Positions 42,468 through 51,326 of a stretch of DNA of 64,000 bases are shown in pieces. Position 1 is the stretch's first letter; every line of letters begins with the position of its first letter. This DNA is from CALDTK01 sp963837005 (GTDB lineage: Bacteria > Bacteroidota > Bacteroidia > Chitinophagales > Saprospiraceae), in contig CAWIMC010000005.1 in the NCBI GenBank assembly GCA_963837005.1, positions 16,222 to 80,221 on the forward strand. Reading direction: 5' to 3'. The notes under the pieces are model-generated. The model saw only the letters and a list, made by a program, of their open reading frames with translations, was not told the origin of the DNA and did not search any database. Made by a program: the position numbers and the translations under genes.

Positions 42468-43985
42468 ATGAACGATACGGCGCTGAACCCCTGGCTTTTA
42501 CTCGGTATTGTGGGTGGGTATTTTGCGCTGCTACTCGTCATTGGGTACTTGACGGCGGGTAAGGCCGACAGCAAGGCCTTTTTTAAGGCTGGGCAGAGTT
42601 CTCCGTGGTACCTGGTGGCGTGGGGGATGATTGGCGCGAGCCTGTCCGGGGTCACCTTCGTGAGCGTGCCGGGGGCCGTCGGGATGGACGGCCTCAACCA
42701 GCAACTCTCGTACATGCAGGTGGTGCTCGGGTATCTGCTCGGGTACGCGGTAATTGCCCTGGTTCTTCTTCCGCTGTACTACCGACTGGGACTGACGAGC
42801 ATCTACGGCTACCTCGCCGAGCGTTTCGGGATGCGTAGCTACTATACGGGGGCGGCCTTCTTTCAAATCTCGCGAATGCTCGGCTCGGCGCTGCGGCTGT
42901 ACCTCGTGGCCATCGTCTTGGACGCCTTCGTGCTCGGTCCGCTGGGCGTGCCGGTCTGGGCGACGGTGGCGGGGACGCTCGCGCTCATCTACGCGTACAC
43001 CTACCGCGGCGGCATCCAGACGGTGGTCTACACGGACACGCTGCAGACCTTCACGATGCTCACCGCGGTGGGGATAGCGGTCTATAGCATTACCCACTCA
43101 CTCGGCGGCGGGCTGGGCGACCTCGGGCACCTCGTGTCGATGAGCGGGCTCGACCAGGTGTTCTTCTTCGAGGGTGGCTGGGGAGACAACAACAACTTCT
43201 GGAAGCAATTCTTCTCCGGGGCGCTGATCACGATCGTCATGACGGGGCTCGACCAGGACATGATGCAGAAGAACCTCACGTGTCGCACGCTCGGGGATGC
43301 CCAGAAGAACATGGCCACTTTTGGGGTGCTGTTAGTGCCGATCAACCTGCTCTTCCTCGTGCTCGGCATCTTGCTGTTTACGTACGTGCAGCAGTTGGGC
43401 CTCGAGTTGCCGGTCAACGACGCCGGGCGCGTGGTCGGCGACAAGCTCTTCCCGATGATTGCCTTACAGCAGCTCGGTCCGGTGGCGGGGATCGCGTTTA
43501 TCGTTGGTCTTGTGGCGGCGGCCTACTCGAGTGCCGACGGCTCGCTGACGGCTCTGACGACGAGCTTTTGCGTTGACTTCCTCGGGTACGAGCGAGGCGA
43601 GATGACGGAAGGGCGATCGGATCGGCTCCAGGTGCAGCGGCGGTGGATTCACCTCGGGTTTACGGTGCTGATGTTTGTGGTCATCATGGGTTTCTGGCTC
43701 TCCGGCGCAGGGGAGTCGGTAATCAACAAGGTGTTTAAGTGGGCGGGCTTCACGTACGGTCCGCTGCTGGGGCTCTTTGCGTTCGGGATGATGACGAAGC
43801 TGCGGGTGCGCGACTGGGCGGTGCCGATCGTCTGTGTGGCGGCCCCGGTGTTGACGTACGTGCTCGATGCGAATTCGGAGGCCTGGTTGGGCGGGTTTCA
43901 GTTTGGGTTTACGGTGCTGGCGCTGAATGGGATGCTGACGTTCTTGGGGCTCTTGGCGCTGGTGCGGCGGGGGGCTGCGGGGTAA
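42468..43985 (+). CDS. Sodium:solute symporter family transporter
   Basis: The 505-residue protein has about thirteen hydrophobic helices. Motifs of the SSS (SGLT-like) family are visible: GASLSGVTFVSVPG in helix 2, YGYLAERFG, and a QDMMQKNLTCRTLGDAQKN loop typical of Bacteroidota members, followed by GLVAAAYSSADGSLTALTTSF, where the conserved serines coordinate Na+. The substrate (sugar, amino acid or other) cannot be deduced. It is divergent from the beta-helix gene and probably a single-gene transcript. Confidence 0.93.
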   Translation: MNDTALNPWLLLGIVGGYFALLLVIGYLTAGKADSKAFFKAGQSSPWYLVAWGMIGASLSGVTFVSVPGAVGMDGLNQQLSYMQVVLGYLLGYAVIALVLLPLYYRLGLTSIYGYLAERFGMRSYYTGAAFFQISRMLGSALRLYLVAIVLDAFVLGPLGVPVWATVAGTLALIYAYTYRGGIQTVVYTDTLQTFTMLTAVGIAVYSITHSLGGGLGDLGHLVSMSGLDQVFFFEGGWGDNNNFWKQFFSGALITIVMTGLDQDMMQKNLTCRTLGDAQKNMATFGVLLVPINLLFLVLGILLFTYVQQLGLELPVNDAGRVVGDKLFPMIALQQLGPVAGIAFIVGLVAAAYSSADGSLTALTTSFCVDFLGYERGEMTEGRSDRLQVQRRWIHLGFTVLMFVVIMGFWLSGAGESVINKVFKWAGFTYGPLLGLFAFGMMTKLRVRDWAVPIVCVAAPVLTYVLDANSEAWLGGFQFGFTVLALNGMLTFLGLLALVRRGAAG

Positions 43986-44127
43986 CGCGCGGTTGGCGGT
44001 GTGTCACCGCCCGCGTTGCGCCTCGGGGGCAGGACTTCGGAATAGGTCGTTGAAGAGGTAAGCACTTAATCCGATCGTGATGTCGGTTGGCCCACCCGAT
44101 TAGCTCAGATAGGCCATCAAATAGGAA

Positions 44128-44165
44128 AGGACCGTGGATGCACCTTGCATCCACGGTCCTTTCTG
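44128..44165. terminator. Strong bidirectional-type hairpin terminator
   Basis: A perfect 15-bp inverted repeat, AGGACCGTGGATGCA / TGCATCCACGGTCCT, has a 3-base loop and a T-rich flank on the right (TTTCT). It lies between the convergent symporter and protease genes. Confidence 0.85.
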
Positions 44166-44201
44166 CTGAATATCTAGATCGGTCGGTTTTACTAGCCCGT
44201 C

Positions 44202-45755
44202 CTAGCTCGGATCGAAGGCATAGATCTTCTCGCCGGGCATGCTCTCGTAGCGACCGCGGACCACGACGATGCCCTTCGCGCCATCGATGGCTTTCTGTAG
44301 ATCGTCCACCGAGGAGATGCGGCGGTCGCCGACCTTGGTGATGATGAAGCCAGGAGCCATGTCGGTCTGTGAGGCGACGCGGCCACCGGTAACGCTGGTC
44401 ACCTTAACGCCGCCGTCGAGGCGGAGGCGGCGCTGAAGTCCCTCCTCGAGGGCCTCGACCTTAATGCCGAGTCCAGCGAAGCCAGCCGCGGCGGTCTCAC
44501 TGCGGCGTACACGCTTGGTCGAGCCGTCGGCCCCCTTGAGGGTCACCTTCGCGGTGGACGCGCGTCCGTTGCGGAGGTAAGTGAGTTCGACGACGTCTCC
44601 GGGGCGGTGGCGACCGACCTGCTCGAGAAGGTCGGGACTCGTCCGGACGTCGCTGCCGTCGATCGCGGTGATGATGTCACCGCTGCGGAGGCCAGCGTCC
44701 TTGGCGGAGCTGCCATCGACGAGAGAATCGATGTAGACGCCGTAGTTGATCGACAGATTCTTCTCGTCGGCGTAGGCCTGGTTGATCTCTATGATCGACG
44801 CACCAATAAAGCCACGCTGCACGGTGCCGTACTCCCGGAGGTCGTCGGCGACTTTGCGGACGAGTTCGCCCGGCACCGCGAAGGAGTAGCCCGCGAAGGC
44901 CCCCGTTGGCGAGGCGATGGCGGTGTTGATACCGATGAGGTCGCCGCGAAGATTGACGAGGGCCCCGCCGGAGTTGCCGGGGTTGACGGCGGCATCGGTT
45001 TGGATGAAGCTCTCGATCGCGGTCCGGTCACGGTTGCGGGGATCGCCGTTGGAGCTGCTGCCGATGATGTTGATGCTCCGTCCTTTGGCGCTTACGATAC
45101 CCGCGGTGACGGTGGTGGCGAGCTCGAAGGGGTTGCCGACGGCGGCGACCCACTGCCCGATCTTGACCTGGTCGGAGTTGGCGAAGTCGAGGTAGGGGAG
45201 GGGATCGTCTGCAGTGATCTTGAGCAGGGCGATGTCGGTGGTCGGGTCGGTACCGACGAGGACGGCCTTGTAGATGTCGCGATCGCCCACGCGCACCTCG
45301 ATGTCGAGGGCGTTGTCTATGACGTGGTTGTTGGTCACGATGTAGCCGTCGGCCGAGATCAAGACTCCGGAGCCTGCACCGACGCTCGGGCGAGGCATTT
45401 GGCGGGGGCTGGCACCGCCGCGGCCCTGGGGCATTTCGTCCCCGAAGAACTGGCGGAAGAAATCTTCCGGAGAGTTGCCGCCGCCACCATTGTTGGTCTG
45501 CGCCTGGCGACTGTTCATCGTGTTGCGGATAAAGACGACGGCCGGGGCTACTTTCTCGGCGGCGAACGTAAAGTCGAAGGGAGCCGTCTCGGTAGAGGGG
45601 GCGGCGTAGTTGGTCCGCGATGCGTTGGGGGAGTCGCTGTGTTCGATTCGGTAGGTAGCGGCGTCGTTGCCGACGAGCCCGGAGGCGTAAAAGATACCGA
45701 GGGTCAACAGACAGCTGAGTACACTGGCGAGGACGACGCTGGTGATACGATTCAT
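44202..45755 (-). CDS. DegP/DegQ-type periplasmic serine protease with two PDZ domains
   Basis: From ATG 45755 (MNRITSVVLASVLSC), 517 residues, with a signal-anchor/signal peptide. The trypsin-like domain shows the triad: His in IVTNNHVIDNA, Asp in TTDIALLKI and Ser in VNPGNSGGALVN. Two PDZ domains follow (IEINQAYADEKNLSINYGVY to LTYLRNG, and a C-terminal one from FAGLGIKVEALEEG). HtrA proteases degrade or refold misfolded envelope proteins. A Gly/Asn/Gln-rich loop (residues ~75-110) precedes the protease domain, as in other Bacteroidota members. The open frame to 45848 is upstream leader. Confidence 0.95.
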   Translation of the reverse strand: MNRITSVVLASVLSCLLTLGIFYASGLVGNDAATYRIEHSDSPNASRTNYAAPSTETAPFDFTFAAEKVAPAVVFIRNTMNSRQAQTNNGGGGNSPEDFFRQFFGDEMPQGRGGASPRQMPRPSVGAGSGVLISADGYIVTNNHVIDNALDIEVRVGDRDIYKAVLVGTDPTTDIALLKITADDPLPYLDFANSDQVKIGQWVAAVGNPFELATTVTAGIVSAKGRSINIIGSSSNGDPRNRDRTAIESFIQTDAAVNPGNSGGALVNLRGDLIGINTAIASPTGAFAGYSFAVPGELVRKVADDLREYGTVQRGFIGASIIEINQAYADEKNLSINYGVYIDSLVDGSSAKDAGLRSGDIITAIDGSDVRTSPDLLEQVGRHRPGDVVELTYLRNGRASTAKVTLKGADGSTKRVRRSETAAAGFAGLGIKVEALEEGLQRRLRLDGGVKVTSVTGGRVASQTDMAPGFIITKVGDRRISSVDDLQKAIDGAKGIVVVRGRYESMPGEKIYAFDPS

Positions 45756-45975
45756 AGAAGAGGGATGTGTTTTGGTGTGGTGCCTGTTCAGCGAAAGACC
45801 GAGGGCATCCCACGAGCAGACACCTAAGTAACGGGGGGGAGGCCTCACCTGTTGGGTGGGGCTGCCGTTAAGGAGGGTTTAAGTCGATGAATGCGGGCTA
45901 GAGGGCGACGAACGTCGGTGGCGCAATGGCCAAGGAGTGTAGCGAGTCAGGATGCCGCTAGGCAAGCTTGGTGCG

Positions 45976-46521
45976 CTAGCATTTGATGCGCGCCTTGACG
46001 AAGGCGAGCAGTTGCTCGTACCGGCGGCACATCTCCTCGCTGACCTCGGCGAGTTGCGTAAACTGTGCATCGATTGCGCGGGCTTCGCCTTCGAGGGGCT
46101 TATTTTTTTGCAATATGTATGCATGGCAACGAACAATGCCATCGCGCACTTCCTTGAGGTCTGTGGACTCCCGCTCGAAGTCCTTGAGCATACTGGCCTC
46201 CTCGCTGTTGAGTCGGAGGTAGCTCGAGGTAGCCTGCTGGTAGTTGTTGTCGCAGCTCAGGTCGCGTCGCGTGAGATCATGGATAGAGACTCCGAACAGG
46301 TGCGAGATCCGCAGGAGGTTGCACAGCTTCGGCTCGGCGGACCCCTTTTCGTAGCTGGCGATGTTGCCGCGGTTGAGGCCCACGCGCTGCGCGAGTTCTT
46401 CCTGAGAGATGGCGAGGCGTTTGCGCAAGCAGCGCAGGTTGTTCGCCAGGCCGTGCTCGGTGGCGAGGTTGCGAACTGTTGCGGTGTCGCTGTCGGTCGG
46501 GCTGGTGTACATAGCGGTCAT
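45976..46521 (-). CDS. XRE-family helix-turn-helix regulator with C-terminal helical domain
   Basis: The 181-residue protein has an N-terminal HTH (about 25-85): ANNLRCLRKRLAISQEELAQ, RVGLNRGNIASYEKGSAEP, then LCNLLRISHLFGVSIHDLTR. The C-terminal ~90 residues form a helical, charged region (LRLNSEEASMLKDFERESTD...LAFVKARIKC) likely used for dimerisation. Repressor-like proteins of this form bind operator palindromes; no target is apparent. It is divergent from the ECF sigma gene, with a 15-nt element at 46592 in the shared 235-bp spacer. Confidence 0.88.
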   Translation of the reverse strand: MTAMYTSPTDSDTATVRNLATEHGLANNLRCLRKRLAISQEELAQRVGLNRGNIASYEKGSAEPKLCNLLRISHLFGVSIHDLTRRDLSCDNNYQQATSSYLRLNSEEASMLKDFERESTDLKEVRDGIVRCHAYILQKNKPLEGEARAIDAQFTQLAEVSEEMCRRYEQLLAFVKARIKC

Positions 46522-46591
46522 GGCGTTTTATCGACCAATGGCGAGGTGCACTCGACGGAGGTAGGCACTAAACGCGGTACATCCGTAGTTG

Positions 46592-46606
46592 GTTTTGGCG
46601 AAAGCC
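46592..46606 (+). repeat. 15-nt GNRA element, class A
   Basis: In the spacer between the divergent XRE regulator and ECF sigma genes. Confidence 0.9.
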
Positions 46607-46714
46607 TTTACAGAAACAGAAATTTTTAGGTAGCGTTGCAAGCAGAATGACAAGGAAAAGGGGTGATGCGCACTTTTTACGCTCCCTATAGTAGATTATG
46701 TCAACGTTTGGATG

Positions 46715-46722
46715 TACCTTTG
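46715..46722 (+). promoter_or_regulatory. Possible Bacteroidota -7 promoter element
   Basis: TACCTTTG fits the Bacteroidota -7 consensus TAnnTTTG, 35 bases upstream of the ECF sigma start. A -33 TTTG box at standard spacing is not clear. Confidence 0.35.
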
Positions 46723-46756
46723 TCAAGGAAATTTACAAACCCCCGAAAACTGCATT

Positions 46757-47296
46757 ATGAATCTTCCTCTCGAATCCGTCGTCTACAACCAGTTCCAAGA
46801 GATCAGCCCTTCCCTGCGCGCCTTCAGTATGGCGCTTACGCAGAGTGAGGCCGATGCCAACGACCTCTACCAGGATACGTGCTTTAAGGTGATCAGCAAC
46901 GCGGAGAAGTTCCGCCAAGGCACCAACTTTAAGGCCTGGGCCGTGACGATTATGCGGAACCTGTTTATCAATAACTACCGCAAAAAGATGCGGCGCAACA
47001 CGCTGCTCGACCAAACGCCCAACAATTACTTCCTGGACTCTAATCAGGTCAACGCCCCGAACGAGGGCGAGTCCGACGCCACGTATCAGGAGTTGCTCCG
47101 CATGGTAGCTGAACTCCAGGACGACCTCCGGATCCCGTTCTGGATGGCGTACCAAGGCTACAAGTACGAAGAGATCAGCCAGAAGCTCGGTAGTCCGCTC
47201 GGCACGATCAAGAGCCGGATTTTCTTCGCGCGCCGCAAGCTGCAAGCCATGTACGCGGAGGCCAACCAGACCGAACTCGGGAAGGCTAACCTCTAG
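46757..47296 (+). CDS. RNA polymerase ECF-type sigma factor
   Basis: The 179-residue protein has sigma region 2 (QSEADANDLYQDTCFKVISN, NFKAWAVTIMRNLFINNYRK) and region 4 (DDLRIPFWMAYQGYKYEEIS, LGSPLGTIKSRIFFARRKLQ). The order and length match sigma-70 family ECF proteins common in Bacteroidota. No anti-sigma gene is adjacent, which is usual for the subgroup most similar to housekeeping-linked ECF factors with an IxIMRNLFINxYRK motif. A good terminator follows 28 bp after the stop. The start MNLPLESVVYNQ is chosen from family-like length. Confidence 0.93.
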   Translation: MNLPLESVVYNQFQEISPSLRAFSMALTQSEADANDLYQDTCFKVISNAEKFRQGTNFKAWAVTIMRNLFINNYRKKMRRNTLLDQTPNNYFLDSNQVNAPNEGESDATYQELLRMVAELQDDLRIPFWMAYQGYKYEEISQKLGSPLGTIKSRIFFARRKLQAMYAEANQTELGKANL

Positions 47297-47324
47297 ACGT
47301 TCAAGGCAAGCTCAAAAGCTCAGA

Positions 47325-47356
47325 AAGGCTCTCGCTTCACGGCGGGGGCCTTTTTT
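47325..47356 (+). terminator. Terminator of the sigma factor gene
   Basis: The AGGCTCTCGC / GCGGGGGCCT stem (with G-T pairs) is followed by TTTTTT. Confidence 0.88.
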
Positions 47357-47475
47357 GCGTGGGAGGGGGGAGGCTTTGCGAAGAGAGCGTACCGAGTAAC
47401 TCCTACGGTGAGGGTCCGCTTTCACTACTTCACCGTCGATTATCAAAGAGCATTGACACGCAGCGCTTACAGAAA

Positions 47476-47518
47476 CTCCTCACTGCGCAGACGTATGATT
47501 GACGTCATCAGTGAGGAG
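47476..47518. promoter_or_regulatory. Inverted repeat upstream of hsp20 (possible operator)
   Basis: A perfect 10-bp inverted repeat, CTCCTCACTG / CAGTGAGGAG, is separated by 23 bases that include the palindrome TGACGTCA. It lies 160-200 bp upstream of the Hsp20 start. It is not the CIRCE sequence. Confidence 0.45.
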
Positions 47519-47581
47519 GATGAAGGCGGCATAGTGTCAAAATGGCATGGCGCAATAAGGTGATGCGTCATTATGTCATTA

Positions 47582-47596
47582 GCCTTTCGGCAAAAC
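47582..47596 (-). repeat. 15-nt GNRA element, class B
   Basis: 85 bp upstream of the hsp20 start. Confidence 0.9.
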
Positions 47597-47680
47597 CTGA
47601 CGCTCTTGCCGCTGGGCGCTCCTGGTCTAGCATTTGACTATCCAAGTGTGCCGATCAGGCATCACTCTATAATCATCACC

Positions 47681-48046
47681 ATGATCTGGACCAACGTTCG
47701 TCCCCAAGTCACCCGCCTACAGCAGCCCGCCGTCAATACGCTCGAGGGCGAGACTGCTTTCACCCTACAACTGGCCCTTCCCGGATGGGAGAAAGGCCAA
47801 GTCGAGCTCCGCGTCGACGGCGAACTGCTCATCGTGAGCGGTGCGCTAGAGCAAAACGCTGATGCCGCAACCGGCACCTATACTCGTCGCGAGTTTGGCG
47901 TCGACCAGTTCGAGAAAAGCTTCCACCTCCCGGAGACGATCAACGTCGACGGCATCGAGGCCACGCTGGACAACGGCATCCTGAGCATCGCCTTGCCGAA
48001 GGTCGCAGAGGCACAGCCGGTGCGTAAGCAGATCGCCATCGCGTAA
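47681..48046 (+). CDS. Small heat-shock protein, Hsp20/alpha-crystallin family
   Basis: From ATG 47681, 121 residues. The alpha-crystallin domain spans about 18-112: FTLQLALPGWEKGQVELRVD, GELLIVSGALEQ, YTRREFGVDQFEKSFHLPET and the conserved ATLDNGILSIALPK. The tail EAQPVRKQIAIA contains the I-x-I-type anchor used for oligomerisation. It is an ATP-independent holdase that binds unfolding proteins in the cytoplasm. The upstream inverted repeat at 47476 may be its operator. 15-nt elements lie 85 bp before the start and 18 bp after the stop. Confidence 0.95.
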   Translation: MIWTNVRPQVTRLQQPAVNTLEGETAFTLQLALPGWEKGQVELRVDGELLIVSGALEQNADAATGTYTRREFGVDQFEKSFHLPETINVDGIEATLDNGILSIALPKVAEAQPVRKQIAIA

Positions 48047-48064
48047 GCGCCCCGTGAGCTGCGG

Positions 48065-48079
48065 GTTTTGGCGAAAGCC
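48065..48079 (+). repeat. 15-nt GNRA element, class A
   Basis: 18 bp after the hsp20 stop, before its terminator. Confidence 0.9.
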
Positions 48080-48096
48080 TAGCCCCAAACAACTTC

Positions 48097-48137
48097 GAGC
48101 CCCAGTCCCGCACGTCGGCGATTGGGGCTCTTCGTTT
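48097..48137 (+). terminator. Terminator of hsp20
   Basis: GAGCCCCA / TGGGGCTC stem with an 18-base loop, followed by TTCGTTT. Confidence 0.7.
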
Positions 48138-48341
48138 ATGACACAGCCCGCTGGGAAGCCGGTGAACTGTGGCTGCCTAGTTAGCGCTACTTCTGACAGG
48201 TACGAGTCAGAAAGCTTCTTAATGTATACCCCGCTAAAAGACCTAGCGTTTAGCTCCTCCCAGCAGGAAGAATTAGGGTTTTAGGTGTTTCGGGTCAGGG
48301 TTAGCGCTCTGGCCCTTTTTTTATGCCTACTGCCGCCAGAA
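48138..48341 (+). other. Gene-free spacer ending in an orphan terminator
   Basis: A GGGTCAG / CTGGCCC stem (48292-48315) followed by seven T forms a second plus-strand terminator about 160 bases after the hsp20 terminator. No protein gene lies between them, so an unannotated small RNA or a back-up terminator is possible. Confidence 0.4.
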
Positions 48342-49811
48342 CTAGACGCGAATCAGCATGCGGTCGCCGGGTTGCGGATTCGAGTCGCCGTCGATCGCGT
48401 TCCAGCGGACAAACTCTTGCCACGTCATCGAGTGAGCATATCGCTGCCAGATATCGAGAAGGGTTTCGTAGCGGCGCACGACAACCTCCTGGTTGGGACT
48501 CCGCTGGTCGAGCGCGACGGGGAGGTAGCCGCGATCGCCTTGAAACTTGCCAACCTGCGTGGTGGCCAGCGGTGCAATCTCCCGCGTCTCTCGCGAAGCA
48601 GCTAAGAAACTGCTTTCTCCAGCGTAGCTGAACGCGCGCAGCGTCCGCTGTTCGCTGATGTAGCTCGAGGAGGCGATGCCGGGGTTCCAGAGCGAGAGGT
48701 GGTGTGCGCTGAGGTCATGGTCGCGGGCGACCTGGTGGAGCGAGGTCCCTCCGGCGACTTCGATGTCGTAGCTGAGGTAGAGGTGGTCGTTATCGACGAC
48801 GCCATCCACGCTGATCGGACGTGCCTGGATCTCGGCGAGGTAGGCGTTGCGCGGGTCGTCCTGCTTGAGTTGGAGGTAGGCGCGCAAATCGGCTGCGGTA
48901 CGGGCGGGTACGCGACAGTGCGCTCGCTGGCCGGCAGGTAAAAAATCCGTGAGGCAGTGGACGTTGAGTTCGCGGATAAGGCCCAGCGGGAGGTCGGTGG
49001 CCTGGGCCACCTCGCGGAGGTTGATGCCGGCGGGGCAGTAGACCGACTCTACGAGCTGCTCATCGAGTGTGGGCACGATGGGCGTGAGGCCGTGGAGGTG
49101 GGCATACTTGTGGAGGTACATGGCGGCTACGAAGGCCGGCACGTAGTTGCGGGTCTCGCGGGGCAGGTGCTTGTGGATTGCCCAGAAGTCACTGCGGCCT
49201 GTCTTGCGCACGAGGCCGCGCACGCGTCCCGGACCACCGTTGTAAGCCGCGAGGACGAGTCCCCAGTCGTCGAAGCGACCGTATTCGTCCTTGAGGAAGG
49301 CGATTGCCGCGCGGGTAGCGAGGAGGGGGTCGCCACGCTGGTCGACGGTGCGGTCGATGCGGAGGCCGAACTCGGTGCCGGTGCCGGGCATGAACTGCCA
49401 CAGGCCGCCGGCCCCGGCGTGGCTCAGGGCTCGCGTCACGAGGGCACTCTCGACGATGGCGAGATACTTCAGGTCGTCGGGGAGTCCAGCCTTGGCGAGC
49501 TCCTCCTCGAACATCGGGAAGTAGGCCGGGACGCGCCCGAGGATGCGCTCGGACTTCGCGCGGTTGCGAAGGAGATACCCTTTGAGGTAAGCTTCGACCA
49601 CGGGATGATCGCGCTTGTCGATGATGCAGTCCATGTCCCTGAGTCGGCGACGGATGTCGGCCATCTCGCTGTCGGTGAAGGTCTTCTGCTCGTCGCTGGA
49701 CGTGGCATCAGTAGCCTCGAGGACGCTAACGGAGGCGAAGTAGTCGCTTGCTTGGGCTCGGAGGGTGTGAACGGAGAAGAGGAGGCCGAGAGCCAAACAG
49801 ACTAAACGCAT
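48342..49811 (-). CDS. MltD-like lytic transglycosylase with LysM domains
   Basis: From ATG 49811, 489 residues: signal peptide (LVCLALGLLFSVHTLRAQ), an SLT/goose-lysozyme-like domain (about 95-240) with catalytic Glu in YLAIVESALVTRALSHAGA, GGLWQFMPGTGTEFGL and LAAYNGGPGRVRGLV, then LysM-type repeats in the C-terminal ~230 residues (ISVDGVVDNDHLYLSYDIEV, EVVVRRYETLLDIWQRYAHS). The enzyme cleaves peptidoglycan with formation of 1,6-anhydro ends in the periplasm. The open frame upstream to 50042 overlaps hisS and is not coding. Confidence 0.93.
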   Translation of the reverse strand: MRLVCLALGLLFSVHTLRAQASDYFASVSVLEATDATSSDEQKTFTDSEMADIRRRLRDMDCIIDKRDHPVVEAYLKGYLLRNRAKSERILGRVPAYFPMFEEELAKAGLPDDLKYLAIVESALVTRALSHAGAGGLWQFMPGTGTEFGLRIDRTVDQRGDPLLATRAAIAFLKDEYGRFDDWGLVLAAYNGGPGRVRGLVRKTGRSDFWAIHKHLPRETRNYVPAFVAAMYLHKYAHLHGLTPIVPTLDEQLVESVYCPAGINLREVAQATDLPLGLIRELNVHCLTDFLPAGQRAHCRVPARTAADLRAYLQLKQDDPRNAYLAEIQARPISVDGVVDNDHLYLSYDIEVAGGTSLHQVARDHDLSAHHLSLWNPGIASSSYISEQRTLRAFSYAGESSFLAASRETREIAPLATTQVGKFQGDRGYLPVALDQRSPNQEVVVRRYETLLDIWQRYAHSMTWQEFVRWNAIDGDSNPQPGDRMLIRV

Positions 49812-49909
49812 AAAACAAATGTTGGACTCTCGCCAGGCGAGCGCGGGGAGCAAGGTAAGGTACGAGCTTACGAATGCAAGCCACGGGCCAATTTTAGCTG
49901 ATTCGCCCG

Positions 49910-51278
49910 CTAGTCGGAGAGCCGCGCAATTGCCCCCGCCGTGTCGACCGACACTTGTTCGCCGGAGTTTAGGTCCTTGAGCGAAAGCTGGCCCGAGGCT
50001 CGTTCGCGTTCGCCGATGAGGATGATAAAGGGGATGCCGCACTGGTTGGCGTAGCCGAGGGACTTTTTGGGTTTGGCGGCCTCGGGGTAACAGTCTGCAG
50101 CAATACCGGCGGCGCGGAGTTCATTGGTTTTGGCGAAAGCCCAAGCCAAGTCTGCCTCGTCGAAAGCCGCGAGCAAGACTTTGCGCCCCACGTTGACGGC
50201 GGCGGGCCACAGGTCGAGCTCCTCCATGACGTCGAAGATGCGTTCGGCCCCGAAGCTGATCCCGACCCCGGACATGTCGCGCCCGCCGAAGGCCTCGGTG
50301 AGGTTGGCGTAGCGCCCGCCGGCGGCGATGCTGCCCATTTTGATGCCGGCTTGCGCCAAAACGCTCGTGTCGACCTCCACCTCGAAGATGCAGCCGGTGT
50401 AGTAGGATAGGCCGCGGGCGAGGGTGGGGGAGAAGCGCAAAGGCAGCTCAGCACCAGGAGTGGTGGCTAAGGTGCGGACACGCTCCAGGTCTGCGAGTGC
50501 TGCGCGACCGGTCTCGCTTGTCGACAGCGGGCCATCCAGGTCGTCGAGACCAGGTGTGTTGAGTAAGTCGAGCGCCTTAGCGGCCGAATCCTGATCGATG
50601 CCGCGATCCGACATCTCCGTGATCACTTTATCGCGCCCAATCTTATCCAGCTTGTCTAGCACGGTGACAAAGTCGACAAATTTGTCTGCGTCGATCCTAC
50701 TCACCTCGAGCAAGGCCTGCAAAATTCCCCGATGGTTCATCTTAATGACGACTCTAAGCCCTAGTGTCCGGAACGCCACATCGAAGAGTCGCACCAGTTC
50801 TGCCTCGTACAGCAGCGAGTCTGATCCCACCACGTCCGCATCACACTGGTAGAACTCCTGGTAGCGCCCCTTTTGTGGCCGATCTGCTCGCCATACGGGT
50901 TGTATGGCGTAGCGCTTAAAGGGTAGGGTGATTTCGTTGCGGTGCTGGACCACGAAGCGGGCGAAGGGCACGGTGAGGTCGTAGCGTAGTCCCCGTTTGG
51001 AGAGACTACCAACAGCCTTGTTGGAGTCGCGAGCGTCTAGCGCGGCGTGGTCGGCCTTCGCGAGGAAAGTCACCGTTATTGAGGACTTTGAAGAGCAGCT
51101 GGTCACCCTCCTCGCCGTACTTACCGGTGAGGGTGTCGAGGTTCTCCATGGCCGGTGTCTCGATGGGCTCGTAGCCGAAGAGTTCGAACTGTGAGCGGAG
51201 GACGCCGAAGAGGTGGTTGCGCTTGCGCATCTCGGCGGGCGTAAAGTCTCTCGTTCCTTTTGGCGTGGATGGTTTCAT
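49910..51278 (-). CDS. hisS: Histidine--tRNA ligase, frameshifted in this sequence
   Basis: The N-terminal 73 residues (MKPSTPKGTRDFTPAEMRKR ... GDQLLFKVLNNGDF) are in one frame; the rest (LAKADHAALDARDSNKAVG ... AIARLSD) is in another. Dropping one of two G at 51064-51065 joins them into a normal ~455-residue class II synthetase. Motif 2 is VWRADRPQKGRYQEFYQ, the HisA motif is ARGLSYYTGCIFEVEV and HisB is AAGGRYANL. A single-copy essential gene is unlikely to be truly broken, so a sequence error is the best explanation. 15-nt elements at 50127 and 50348 are read as AFAKT and VLAQA. Confidence 0.93.
50127..50141 (+). repeat. 15-nt GNRA element, class A
   Basis: Antisense in hisS, read as AFAKT in the anticodon-binding domain. 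Confidence 0.9.
50348..50362 (-). repeat. 15-nt element, class A, GCAA loop
   Basis: Sense in hisS, read as VLAQA. Confidence 0.8.
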
Positions 51279-51326
51279 GAGCTGCAGGTCCTGAACAGTA
51301 AAGCGCGAAGATGCGGCGCGACCGCT

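Noticed and set aside
44089..44113. tRNA-like fragment (GATTAGCTCAGATAGG)
   Set aside because: It resembles a tRNA D-arm, but no acceptor, anticodon or T-arm can be built around it.
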